The notes beneath the pieces are model-generated. The model did no database searches and was not told the origin of the DNA. It saw only the letters and a program-made list of their open reading frames with translations. A program made the translations under genes and the position numbers. Below are positions 1 through 5,768 of a DNA stretch of 5,768 nucleotides, one piece after another. This DNA comes from Flavobacteriales bacterium. GTDB taxonomy: Bacteria > Bacteroidota > Bacteroidia > NORP154. The stretch is taken from NCBI GenBank assembly GCA_012965625.1, contig DTSC01000031.1, positions 1 to 5,768 on the forward strand, given 5' to 3'. Each line of letters begins with the position of its first letter. Position 1 is the first letter of the stretch.

Positions 1-1010
1 GCTTCGAAATGATTCCTTATGTTAATCTTGTTGACAAGACACCTGATAAAGGAATAAAGAGTTTCCTTGAAACACCAAGATATTCTACAGGGTACAGCGC
101 CCTCTTTAATACCATTGGATTTACTACTGAAGCACATATGTTCAAACCGTTTAAAGACCGGGTTTTAGGAACATATCATTTTATTGTAACACTTGCTGCT
201 TATATAAACTCAAACCATGAGGAGTTAGGGAAGATTAGAGAAAATGCAAAAAAAGAAAGCATCGTTCAAAAATATTTCCCAATTAAATGGGAATCAGACA
301 CCACTAAATTTTCTTCAATATATTTCAAAGGATTCGAGAGTCTCTACAAGACGAGCAAGATTACTGCTAAAGACAGGTTGTATTATGATAGAAACAAGCC
401 GTATACAAAGCAAATCAAATACTTTAATAGGTGTCGTACAGTGTTATCAGTCAAGAAGCCATACGCATATATTATTCCTCAAGGGTGGGAAAAGGCGATT
501 GAGAGAATGTTATTGAATGGAATTGTTATGGAGAAACTTACTAATGATACTATGATGAGAGCTGAGATGTATTATATAGATGCTTATGAAACAAGAAAAT
601 ATCCTTATGAGGGACATTATCTACATTATAAAGTAGCTACCAGAACAGAGATCCAAGACATCAGGTTTTATAAAGGAGACTATCTGATAAAGTTGAACCA
701 GGATAAGAACAGGTATATTGTCGAGACACTTGAGCCTGCAGCAAGTGATTCCTATTTTGCATGGAACTTGTTCGACCCAATTTTACAGCAGAAGGAATGG
801 TTTTCATCTTATGTCTTTGAGGAAAAAGCAGAGGAAATCTTGGTGTCCAATCCACTTTTAAGAAAAAAGTTTGAATCAAAACTTGCTACAGATTTGCAGT
901 TTTCTAATGATAGCCGCGAACAGCTACGCTATATCTATAAGGAATCTGATTATTATGAAAAAAGCCATAATCGTTATCCTGTTGCCAGAATAATGAATAT
1001 GGCTAAATAA
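1..1010 (+). CDS. M14-family zinc carboxypeptidase-like protein, C-terminal part (5' end outside window)
   Basis: This is the C-terminal part of a putative secreted metallopeptidase. The reading frame is open to the left edge (codons at 3 and 6 read F-E), so the ATG at 9 is very probably an internal methionine, not the start. Counting from it, 333 residues remain before the TAA at 1008-1010. The segment PRYSTGYSALFNTIGF-TTEAHMFKPF (residues 23-48) matches what I remember of Bacteroidota M14 peptidases, which read PRYSTGY..LFNT.G...ETHM.KPY. E41 is inferred to be the catalytic glutamate equivalent to carboxypeptidase A Glu270. Later blocks typical of the same family are PYEGHY (199-204), a LETLEPAA-like block near 240-247, ILQQKEWFSSYVFEEKAE (about 260-277) and the SDYYEKSHNRYPV end. 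The zinc-binding HxxE and the later His ligand, and any signal peptide, would lie upstream, so activity and export cannot be judged here. The family usually runs to roughly 570 residues. Substrate is unknown. It is convergent with the FKBP gene. Confidence 0.8.
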   Translation, partial: FEMIPYVNLVDKTPDKGIKSFLETPRYSTGYSALFNTIGFTTEAHMFKPFKDRVLGTYHFIVTLAAYINSNHEELGKIRENAKKESIVQKYFPIKWESDTTKFSSIYFKGFESLYKTSKITAKDRLYYDRNKPYTKQIKYFNRCRTVLSVKKPYAYIIPQGWEKAIERMLLNGIVMEKLTNDTMMRAEMYYIDAYETRKYPYEGHYLHYKVATRTEIQDIRFYKGDYLIKLNQDKNRYIVETLEPAASDSYFAWNLFDPILQQKEWFSSYVFEEKAEEILVSNPLLRKKFESKLATDLQFSNDSREQLRYIYKESDYYEKSHNRYPVARIMNMAK

Positions 1011-1012
1011 AT

Positions 1013-1025
1013 TCCTTTTAAAGGA
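1013..1025 (-). terminator. weak terminator-like hairpin between convergent genes
   Basis: TCCTTTTAAAGGA is an inverted repeat lying in the 37 bp gap between the two converging genes. Read on the minus strand, it forms a 5 bp stem with a 3 nt loop followed by AATTTATTT, so it could help end the FKBP transcript. On the plus strand no T-run follows. The stem is short and AT-rich. A second tiny stem, CTAA-TCG-TTAG, sits at 1036-1046. Both are weak calls. Confidence 0.25.
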
Positions 1026-1047
1026 TCAGCGCAAACTAATCGTTAGG

Positions 1048-1749
1048 CTATTCGTCTATGGATAATAATTCTACTTCAAAAACCAAGGCCATATTGGGCT
1101 CAATAGGACCACCTTGTCTGGGGTTAGCTCCATAAGCGAGCTCTGAAGGAATGAATAGCTTCCATTTAGAACCCACAGGCATTAGTTGCAGTGCTTCAGT
1201 CCAACCTTTTATTACTCCATTAACAGGAAAAGATGCTGGTTCTCCTCTTTCTACTGAACTATCAAATACAGATCCATCAATCAAGGTGCCGTGATAATGC
1301 GTGGTTACCTTGCTGGCAGGACCTGGTTTTGGGCCGTTTCCTTCTTTCATGATCATATACTGAAGGCCGCTAGCCAGTGTTACAACGCCTTCTTTAGTTT
1401 TGTTTTCATCAAGAAAATTTTCCCCCGTCTCTAAATTTGCAGTAAGCTTCTTCTGCTGAATGCCCTGAAAATATGCATTTAAGATTGTATTTGCTTCTTC
1501 TGCTTGAATTTTCAGTGCTCCTTCTTCACCATAAGCATCCTGAATTGCTTGCGTTAATGCGTTAACATCCATTGCTTCTATCTTTTGTTGCTGTAAGTTG
1601 GTAGCGATACTGACACCCAGACTATAGCTGATTTTTTGATTCTCATCTTCTAAATTGATATCTTCCTTCATTTGTGCATTATTATTATTGCATGCGATAA
1701 GACTTGCAATTACGATTAGTGTTGGAAAAATAAATATCCGTTTTTTCAT
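1048..1749 (-). CDS. FKBP-type peptidyl-prolyl cis-trans isomerase, lipoprotein (FkpA/Mip-like)
   Basis: A 233-residue lipoprotein that should catalyse cis-trans isomerisation of X-Pro bonds and help protein folding in the cell envelope. The N-terminus is a type II signal peptide: KKR, a hydrophobic stretch, then lipobox LIAC with the acylated cysteine at C20. The next residues are NNNNAQ, with no acidic surface-export signal of the kind described for Bacteroidota lipoproteins, so a periplasm-facing location is inferred. Residues about 34-128 look like the helical FKBP_N dimerisation domain (SYSLGVSIATNL at 41-52). Residues about 147-231 are the FKBP catalytic domain. Aligned by eye with FKBP12, the pocket residues are kept: Y152, D163 (FDSS), R168, F174, V179-I180, W183, Y206 (AYG) and F224. 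An active enzyme is therefore expected. The ATG at 1749 is well placed for the signal peptide and follows an A-rich leader (AACAAAAAG). The stop is TAG at 1048-1050. The gene is divergent from the glycosyltransferase and convergent with the peptidase. Confidence 0.93.
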   Translation of the reverse strand: MKKRIFIFPTLIVIASLIACNNNNAQMKEDINLEDENQKISYSLGVSIATNLQQQKIEAMDVNALTQAIQDAYGEEGALKIQAEEANTILNAYFQGIQQKKLTANLETGENFLDENKTKEGVVTLASGLQYMIMKEGNGPKPGPASKVTTHYHGTLIDGSVFDSSVERGEPASFPVNGVIKGWTEALQLMPVGSKWKLFIPSELAYGANPRQGGPIEPNMALVFEVELLSIDE

Positions 1750-1851
1750 CTTTTTGTTTCGTTTTAAAAGGGTTTTTATAAAAATTGATCTGCGAAGATA
1801 ATATTTTCTTGTTATGATATGATTTCAAATGCAAACTTGTTCTTTTGTCAC

Positions 1852-1886
1852 TTTTGTAATACGTAATCTGTATTGTTCTACACTTG
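1852..1886 (+). promoter_or_regulatory. weak candidate promoter for the glycosyltransferase gene
   Basis: TACACTTG at 1879-1886 matches TAnnTTTG except for one base. TTTTG at 1852-1856 lies 22 bp upstream, slightly beyond the usual -33 spacing. A start near 1893 would leave a leader of about 120 nt before the ATG at 2015. Such near-matches are expected by chance in AT-rich DNA. Confidence 0.2.
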
Positions 1887-1917
1887 GCAATACTTTGGCC
1901 AAATACAACAAGTTGTA
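1884..1917. repeat. cluster of overlapping palindromes in the divergent intergenic region
   Basis: Three inverted repeats sit within 34 bp between the FKBP and glycosyltransferase genes: TTGGC-N9-GCCAA (1884-1902), the perfect 10 bp palindrome TTTGGCCAAA (1894-1903), and directly after it the 14 bp inverted repeat TACAAC-AA-GTTGTA (1904-1917). They lie between the two candidate promoters, where an operator for a dimeric regulator would fit. They could equally fold in the leader transcripts. The palindromes are plain in the sequence; a regulatory role is inference. Confidence 0.4.
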
Positions 1918-1947
1918 AGGTAATCTTAATGAGTCATCTCCTCAGCG

Positions 1948-1979
1948 CAAATATACAGTTCATATTAATGAAAAAGCAA
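1948..1979 (-). promoter_or_regulatory. candidate Bacteroidota-type promoter for the FKBP gene
   Basis: On the minus strand, TATATTTG (1955-1948) matches the Bacteroidota -7 consensus TAnnTTTG at every fixed base. A TTG at 1979-1977 lies 21 bp upstream, inside the expected 19-21 bp range for the -33 element. Transcription would start near 1941-1943, giving a leader of about 190 nt. That is long, which lowers confidence. No better match was seen closer to the gene. Confidence 0.4.
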
Positions 1980-2014
1980 TCAAATATTTCATAAATTTAA
2001 ACATCTTAAAAGTG

Positions 2015-3130
2015 ATGAATATCCTGATAATAGAGCCTTACTTTACTGGGTCCCATAAAACATGGGCAGAGGGGTATAAGAACAATAGTAAATGTGATGT
2101 TGAGATTCTTTCTCTAAGTGGCCATTATTGGAAATGGAGAATGCACGGAGGTGCCGTAACATTAGCAAAGAAATATTTTGAGAAGAAGTGTTCTCCAGAT
2201 TTGATCATTACATCTGACATGTTGGACCTAACAACTTTCCTGGCCCTCACGAGAGCTGAAACTTACAAAACACCTGTTGTGCTGTACATGCATGAAAATC
2301 AACTAACTTATCCATGGTCAGAAAAGGACAGAGATGTAAAAGCTGGCAGAGATAATCACTACGGGTTCATTAATTACTGCACAGCTATGGCTGCGAATAA
2401 AATCATGTTCAATTCTCCTTTTCACCTTGAATCCTTTATATCAGCCCTGAAGCCATTTTTGAAAGGCTTCCCTGACAATAATGAGCTAAATACTATAGAA
2501 CTTATTAAGGGAAAGTCGAGCGTATTAGATTTAGGCCTGTCGTTGGCAAAATTTGATGAATTTGAACCATCAGAGGGCAATGAAAACGATGTTCCTTACA
2601 TCCTCTGGAATCACCGGTGGGAATATGACAAGGACCCTGTTTCTTTTTTTGAGGCATTGTATCACCTCCATGAAAAGGGAATGAAATTTAAGGTAATCAT
2701 TTTAGGTGAAAATTTCGCTCAAAGCCCAGAAGAATTTAATACAGCTAAAGAAAGACTTGGAGATAAAATAGTGCAATTTGGTTATGCAGATGACTTTGAA
2801 GCTTATGCAAGATGGTTATGGAAGGCAGATATTATTCCCATTACATCCAACCAAGATTTCTTTGGTGGAAGTGCAGTGGAAGCAATTTATTGCAACACCA
2901 TTCCACTTTTACCTGACAGGCTAGCATATCCTATGCATATTGCTAATGAATATCATCCGGATTATTTGTATTCAGGCAAGGAGGAGCTGATTCTAAAACT
3001 CGAATTACTGATAAGGGAATTTCTATTATTTAAAAATCCTCAATTGAAGAAATATGTCTCAAAATATGATTGGAAAAACATGGCGCCATTGTATGACGTT
3101 CAATTTGAGGAACTTCTTCTCCCAAAATAG
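2015..3130 (+). CDS. QTMAN/GTDC1-like glycosyltransferase (putative tRNA-queuosine alpha-mannosyltransferase)
   Basis: A 371-residue cytoplasmic GT-B glycosyltransferase with no signal peptide or membrane segment. The N-terminal half is DUF3524-like: GSHK (12-15), YWKWRMHG (38-45), MHENQLTYP (92-100) and FNSPFHLESF (132-141). The C-terminal half resembles GT4 domains: NHRWEYDKDP (199-208), LGENF (230-234) and DFFGGSAVEAIYC (281-293). This order and these motifs match my memory of human GTDC1, now called QTMAN, which transfers mannose from GDP-mannose to queuosine at position 34 of tRNA-Asp (YFHENQLIYP, PHRWEHDKDP and EFFGVAMLEAVYC there). The bacterial protein lacks the long insertion before the HRWE motif. 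The first glutamate of the usual E-x7-E motif is Asp (D281-x7-E289). Family membership is strong; donor and acceptor are inferred. An in-frame GTG at 2012 directly precedes ATG 2015; the ATG is preferred. TAG ends it at 3130, overlapping the transporter gene by 31 bp. Confidence 0.85.
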   Translation: MNILIIEPYFTGSHKTWAEGYKNNSKCDVEILSLSGHYWKWRMHGGAVTLAKKYFEKKCSPDLIITSDMLDLTTFLALTRAETYKTPVVLYMHENQLTYPWSEKDRDVKAGRDNHYGFINYCTAMAANKIMFNSPFHLESFISALKPFLKGFPDNNELNTIELIKGKSSVLDLGLSLAKFDEFEPSEGNENDVPYILWNHRWEYDKDPVSFFEALYHLHEKGMKFKVIILGENFAQSPEEFNTAKERLGDKIVQFGYADDFEAYARWLWKADIIPITSNQDFFGGSAVEAIYCNTIPLLPDRLAYPMHIANEYHPDYLYSGKEELILKLELLIREFLLFKNPQLKKYVSKYDWKNMAPLYDVQFEELLLPK

Positions 3131-3966
3131 TACATCATGAAACCAGATGTTCCGAACATGACAAGGCTGTAAATCGCAGGTGTTATTGACATTTCGGAAT
3201 TTTTTAGAATCGACAAAGCGATAAATATCCCCAAGGTACCATTCTGTACGCCGGATTCAATGGAAACGGAGATAGACTGTGCTAGATTTAGCTTAAAGAT
3301 CTTCGCAGAATAAAATCCAATTAACATGGTAAGCGCGTTTAGGGATAAGGAGATCAAGCCTACCTGCTGGAAGAAAGAAAGGATGTTCTCTTTTTCTTTT
3401 AAAATTATTCCTGCAATGATCAATACCAGGAAAATAGTTGATGTAATCTTTACAGGTTTATCCATCTTTTGTGCAAAACTGCTTGCTTTAGCCCTAATGA
3501 GCATGCCAATAGATACAGGCAGAATGGTGATGGCAACAATCGTTTTGATGGTTTTAACTACATCTAGATGAATCTCCTTTCCTTCTTCCATAAATTGTTC
3601 TAAACCGATGTTGATAATGAAAGGAATAGTCAGGATGGTAAGCAGGCTCGATATTGCAGTAAGCGTGATTGATAATGCAGTATCTCCTTTGGAAACATGA
3701 CTTATAAGGTTTGAGGTCACACCACCAGGGCATGCTGCCAAAATCATCAGCCCTACGGCTAATTCCGGTTTTATTGGGAACAGGGAAGCTAAGCCGAAGC
3801 CAACGATTGGGAGTATCAATAGCTGGTTAATCAAGCCTATACTTACCGCTTTTGGATAAAGCAAGACTCGTTTAAAGTCATCAATAACAAGGGATAATCC
3901 CATCCCAAGCATTATAATGGCTAAAGCTATAGGAAGGATTATATCAGTAAGCACATTAGGTTCCAT
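3100..3966 (-). CDS. bile acid:sodium symporter family (BASS/SBF) transporter
   Basis: A 288-residue inner-membrane protein of the BASS/SBF fold, expected to move an organic anion or related small molecule with sodium. Nine or ten hydrophobic segments can be traced, roughly 6-28, 38-63, 67-88, 95-118, 136-158, 172-190, 198-222, 228-254 and 258-281. Family signatures are GMGLSL (21-26), ACPGGVTSN (78-86) in the first crossover region, and ESGVQNGTLG (237-246) in the second. By comparison with bacterial ASBT structures, S85, N86, E237, Q241 and perhaps Q48 would form the sodium sites, so coupled transport looks intact. Substrate cannot be told: the family carries bile acids, pyruvate, pantoate and other acids in different organisms. 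The tail GRRSSSN is cationic and hydrophilic. The last ten codons and the TGA lie inside the 3' end of the opposing glycosyltransferase gene. The ATG at 3966 gives an N-terminus leading straight into the first helix. A weak TAnnTTTG near-match (TAAACTTG, 4019-4012) lies upstream. Confidence 0.92.
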   Translation of the reverse strand: MEPNVLTDIILPIALAIIMLGMGLSLVIDDFKRVLLYPKAVSIGLINQLLILPIVGFGLASLFPIKPELAVGLMILAACPGGVTSNLISHVSKGDTALSITLTAISSLLTILTIPFIINIGLEQFMEEGKEIHLDVVKTIKTIVAITILPVSIGMLIRAKASSFAQKMDKPVKITSTIFLVLIIAGIILKEKENILSFFQQVGLISLSLNALTMLIGFYSAKIFKLNLAQSISVSIESGVQNGTLGIFIALSILKNSEMSITPAIYSLVMFGTSGFMMYYFGRRSSSN

Positions 3967-4056
3967 AACAACATGATTTAATAAGGTTTAGCTAAGAAGA
4001 ATTATTAAGTACAAGTTTACTAATTATTATCTTCGTCTCGAAAATCAAGAGAAGAT

Positions 4057-4103
4057 TTTTGTAAAATCATATTATTGGTTTTGTAAATTGAATCCTTACC
4101 AAT
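4057..4103. repeat. direct and inverted repeats in the transporter/oligopeptidase divergent region
   Basis: The 165 bp between the divergent transporter and oligopeptidase genes holds the 9 bp direct repeat TTTTGTAAA at 4057-4065 and 4079-4087, 22 bp apart, about two helical turns. It overlaps the inverted repeat ATTGGT (4074-4079) and ACCAAT (4098-4103), which extends imperfectly outward. Both could be binding sites for a regulator, but the region is very AT-rich and chance is a real alternative. I saw no convincing Bacteroidota promoter for the plus strand here. Confidence 0.25.
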
Positions 4104-4131
4104 TATTAGATCATAACTCCTTTATAATTAT

Positions 4132-5768
4132 ATGGAAACAACAAAAAAACTAAAGGATGATCATCCTATTGCGAAGAAGAAAAAGGAAGTAATGACCATG
4201 CATGGGCATATAAGGATTGATGACTATTATTGGATGAACCAGCGAGAAGACCCTGAAGTTTTATCTTATTTAAATGAGGAGAACAAATATACGGACAGGA
4301 TGATGAAAAAGACGGAGGTATTGCAAGACAAGATCTATAATGAGATAATAGGCAGGATCAAACAAACTGATATGTCAGTACCTAATAAAGAAGGATCCTT
4401 TTATTATTTCAGCAGATTTGAGGCCGGACAGGAATATCCGATTTATTGTAGAGAGAAAGAGAAGCCTAAAACAGACATGACTATGGAAATTATCAGTTCC
4501 ATGGAGCGCAAAGAGACTCGTCCAAATGAAGAGGTCATACTCAATGTCAATGAAATGGCTAAAGGTTTTGATTATTATAATGTTTCAGGAATAGAGGTCA
4601 GCCCAAACGAAAATATCCTGGCTTTTGGGGTTGACAATGTAGGGAGAAGGGAGTATACCTTATATTTTAAGAATCTTTTAAGCGGTGAATTGTTAATTGA
4701 AAATATACCGCATACTTCTGGGAGTGTTACGTGGGCAAATGATAATAAAACAGTTTTTTATACCATTAAGGATGAGGCTTTAAGGGAATATAAAATATTT
4801 AAGCATGTTATCGGTACAGCACCATCGGAAGACATAGAAGTTTTTCATGAAGTTGATGATACCTTTTCTACCTATATTTATAAGACAAAATCCAAGAAGT
4901 ATCTCGTGATAGGTTCGTCTAGTACTTTATCTACAGAATACAGATACCTAAATGCAAACTTTCCCGATGATGAATTTCTGGTTTTTCATCCTCGCGAGAA
5001 AGATCATGAGTACACAATTTATCATTATAAGGACAAGTTTTATATCCGAACCAATTGGGAAGCAAAAAATTTTCGCTTAATGGAAACATCCGAAGATAAA
5101 ACGGGTAAAGACTGCTGGAATGAAATGATAAGCCATAGGGATGATGTTCTTTTTGAAGGGATAGAAATATTTAAAGATTATTTGGTTGTTGAGGAACGGA
5201 TAAATGGACTTAATGCTATTCGCGTGAGGTCATGGGAGAATGGAAAAGAATATTTTCTTGATTTTCCTGATAAGCCATACACTTCCTGTGTTGGCTATAA
5301 TCCGGAATATGATACAAATATGATGAGGTACATCTACTCCTCGTTAACAGAACCAACTAGAATAATGTCATATGACCTTAAAACTAGAAAGGAGCGAGTT
5401 CTGAAACAACAAGTTGTCCAGGGAGGTTATAATCCTTCAGACTATGTTTCAGAAAGATTATTTGCTACTTCTGGAGATGGAAAAAAAGTGCCCATTTCTA
5501 TTGTTTATAAAAAGGGTCTTGAAATGAATGGTGCTAATCCGCTGGTCCTTTATGGATATGGCTCTTATGGTATTTCAATGGATCCGTGCTTTTCTTCAGT
5601 AAGGCTCAGCCTTTTAGATAGAGGATTTATCTGGGCAATTGCACATATTAGAGGAGGAGAAGACCTTGGACGGGAATGGTATGAACATGGCAAATTACTG
5701 AAAAAGAAAAATACTTTCATAGATTTTATTGAATGTTCTAAGCATATGATAGATAATAAATACACCAA
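4132..5768 (+). CDS. oligopeptidase B-type S9 family serine peptidase, N-terminal part (3' end outside window)
   Basis: An open frame from ATG 4132 to the right edge (545 codons plus two bases, no stop) encodes most of a prolyl-oligopeptidase-family enzyme, best fitting oligopeptidase B, which cleaves short peptides after Lys or Arg. There is no signal peptide; the N-terminus is lysine-rich (KKKK at 14-17... region), so it is probably cytoplasmic. Family landmarks are HG-x2-R-x-DDYYW (24-34), GRIKQTDMSVP (74-84), YYFSR (88-92) and QEYPIYCREK (97-106). A beta-propeller follows to about residue 430. The start of the alpha/beta-hydrolase domain reads NPLVLYGYGSYG (469-480), SLLDRGF, then AHIRGGEDLGREWYEHGK (505-522) and KKKNTF. 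E. coli PtrB is 686 residues, so about 140 should be missing. The nucleophile motif GGSAGG is expected roughly ten to fifteen residues past the edge, so the catalytic Ser, Asp and His cannot be verified. No internal stop or frameshift is seen. The ATG is preceded by TTTATAATTAT with no Shine-Dalgarno site. Divergent from the transporter. Confidence 0.9.
   Translation, partial: METTKKLKDDHPIAKKKKEVMTMHGHIRIDDYYWMNQREDPEVLSYLNEENKYTDRMMKKTEVLQDKIYNEIIGRIKQTDMSVPNKEGSFYYFSRFEAGQEYPIYCREKEKPKTDMTMEIISSMERKETRPNEEVILNVNEMAKGFDYYNVSGIEVSPNENILAFGVDNVGRREYTLYFKNLLSGELLIENIPHTSGSVTWANDNKTVFYTIKDEALREYKIFKHVIGTAPSEDIEVFHEVDDTFSTYIYKTKSKKYLVIGSSSTLSTEYRYLNANFPDDEFLVFHPREKDHEYTIYHYKDKFYIRTNWEAKNFRLMETSEDKTGKDCWNEMISHRDDVLFEGIEIFKDYLVVEERINGLNAIRVRSWENGKEYFLDFPDKPYTSCVGYNPEYDTNMMRYIYSSLTEPTRIMSYDLKTRKERVLKQQVVQGGYNPSDYVSERLFATSGDGKKVPISIVYKKGLEMNGANPLVLYGYGSYGISMDPCFSSVRLSLLDRGFIWAIAHIRGGEDLGREWYEHGKLLKKKNTFIDFIECSKHMIDNKYT

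Noticed and set aside
244..516. Plus-strand 90-codon open frame
   Set aside because: It lies wholly inside the M14-like gene in another frame and its product has no recognisable family features.
661..879. Minus-strand 72-codon open frame
   Set aside because: Antisense to the conserved C-terminal part of the M14-like gene; no leader or recognisable product.
1795..1810. Near-palindrome AAGATAATATTTTCTT upstream of the FKBP gene
   Set aside because: Imperfect and entirely AT-rich, as expected by chance here; no promoter spacing or repeat supports a role.
3326..3571. Plus-strand 81-codon open frame with hydrophobic stretches
   Set aside because: Antisense to the transporter gene; its hydrophobic character mirrors the membrane-protein codons on the other strand.
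5565..5768. Minus-strand 67-codon open frame at the right edge
   Set aside because: Antisense to the highly conserved hydrolase domain of the oligopeptidase gene.
1..5768. A multi-gene defence, mobile or biosynthetic system
   Set aside because: All five genes belong to recognisable families, they alternate strand, and there are no transposase, integrase, nuclease, toxin-antitoxin or repeat-array signs that would tie them into one system.

Overview
The window looks like a piece of a Bacteroidota chromosome, perhaps from the Cytophagales side, although the class is a guess. The sequence is AT-rich. The first gene belongs to a secreted M14-type peptidase family that I know best from Bacteroidota. 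The start codons have A-rich or A/T-rich leaders rather than strong Shine-Dalgarno sites. The best promoter candidate fits the Bacteroidota pattern TTG-N19-21-TAnnTTTG. I see no rRNA, tRNA, CRISPR array, insertion sequence or phage gene.

Five protein genes are present and they alternate strand (+ - + - +), so each is probably its own transcription unit. From left to right: (1) the C-terminal part of an M14-family zinc carboxypeptidase-like protein that enters from the left edge; (2) on the minus strand, a lipoprotein FKBP-type peptidyl-prolyl isomerase, 37 bp away and convergent with gene 1; (3) after a 265 bp divergent intergenic region containing palindromes, a GT-B glycosyltransferase with an N-terminal DUF3524-type domain, closely resembling the animal tRNA-queuosine mannosyltransferase QTMAN (GTDC1); (4) on the minus strand, a BASS/SBF-family sodium-coupled transporter whose 3' end overlaps gene 3 tail to tail by 31 bp; (5) after a 165 bp divergent region, the first 545 codons of an oligopeptidase B-type S9 serine peptidase that runs off the right edge just before the expected catalytic serine motif.

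The genes do not form an obvious pathway. Two are peptidases (one probably exported, one probably cytoplasmic), one is an envelope folding factor, one is an inner-membrane transporter and one probably modifies tRNA. The most interesting item is the bacterial QTMAN-like glycosyltransferase, because sugar-modified queuosine was characterised in animals and bacteria are better known for glutamyl-queuosine. I found no convincing multi-gene novel system here.
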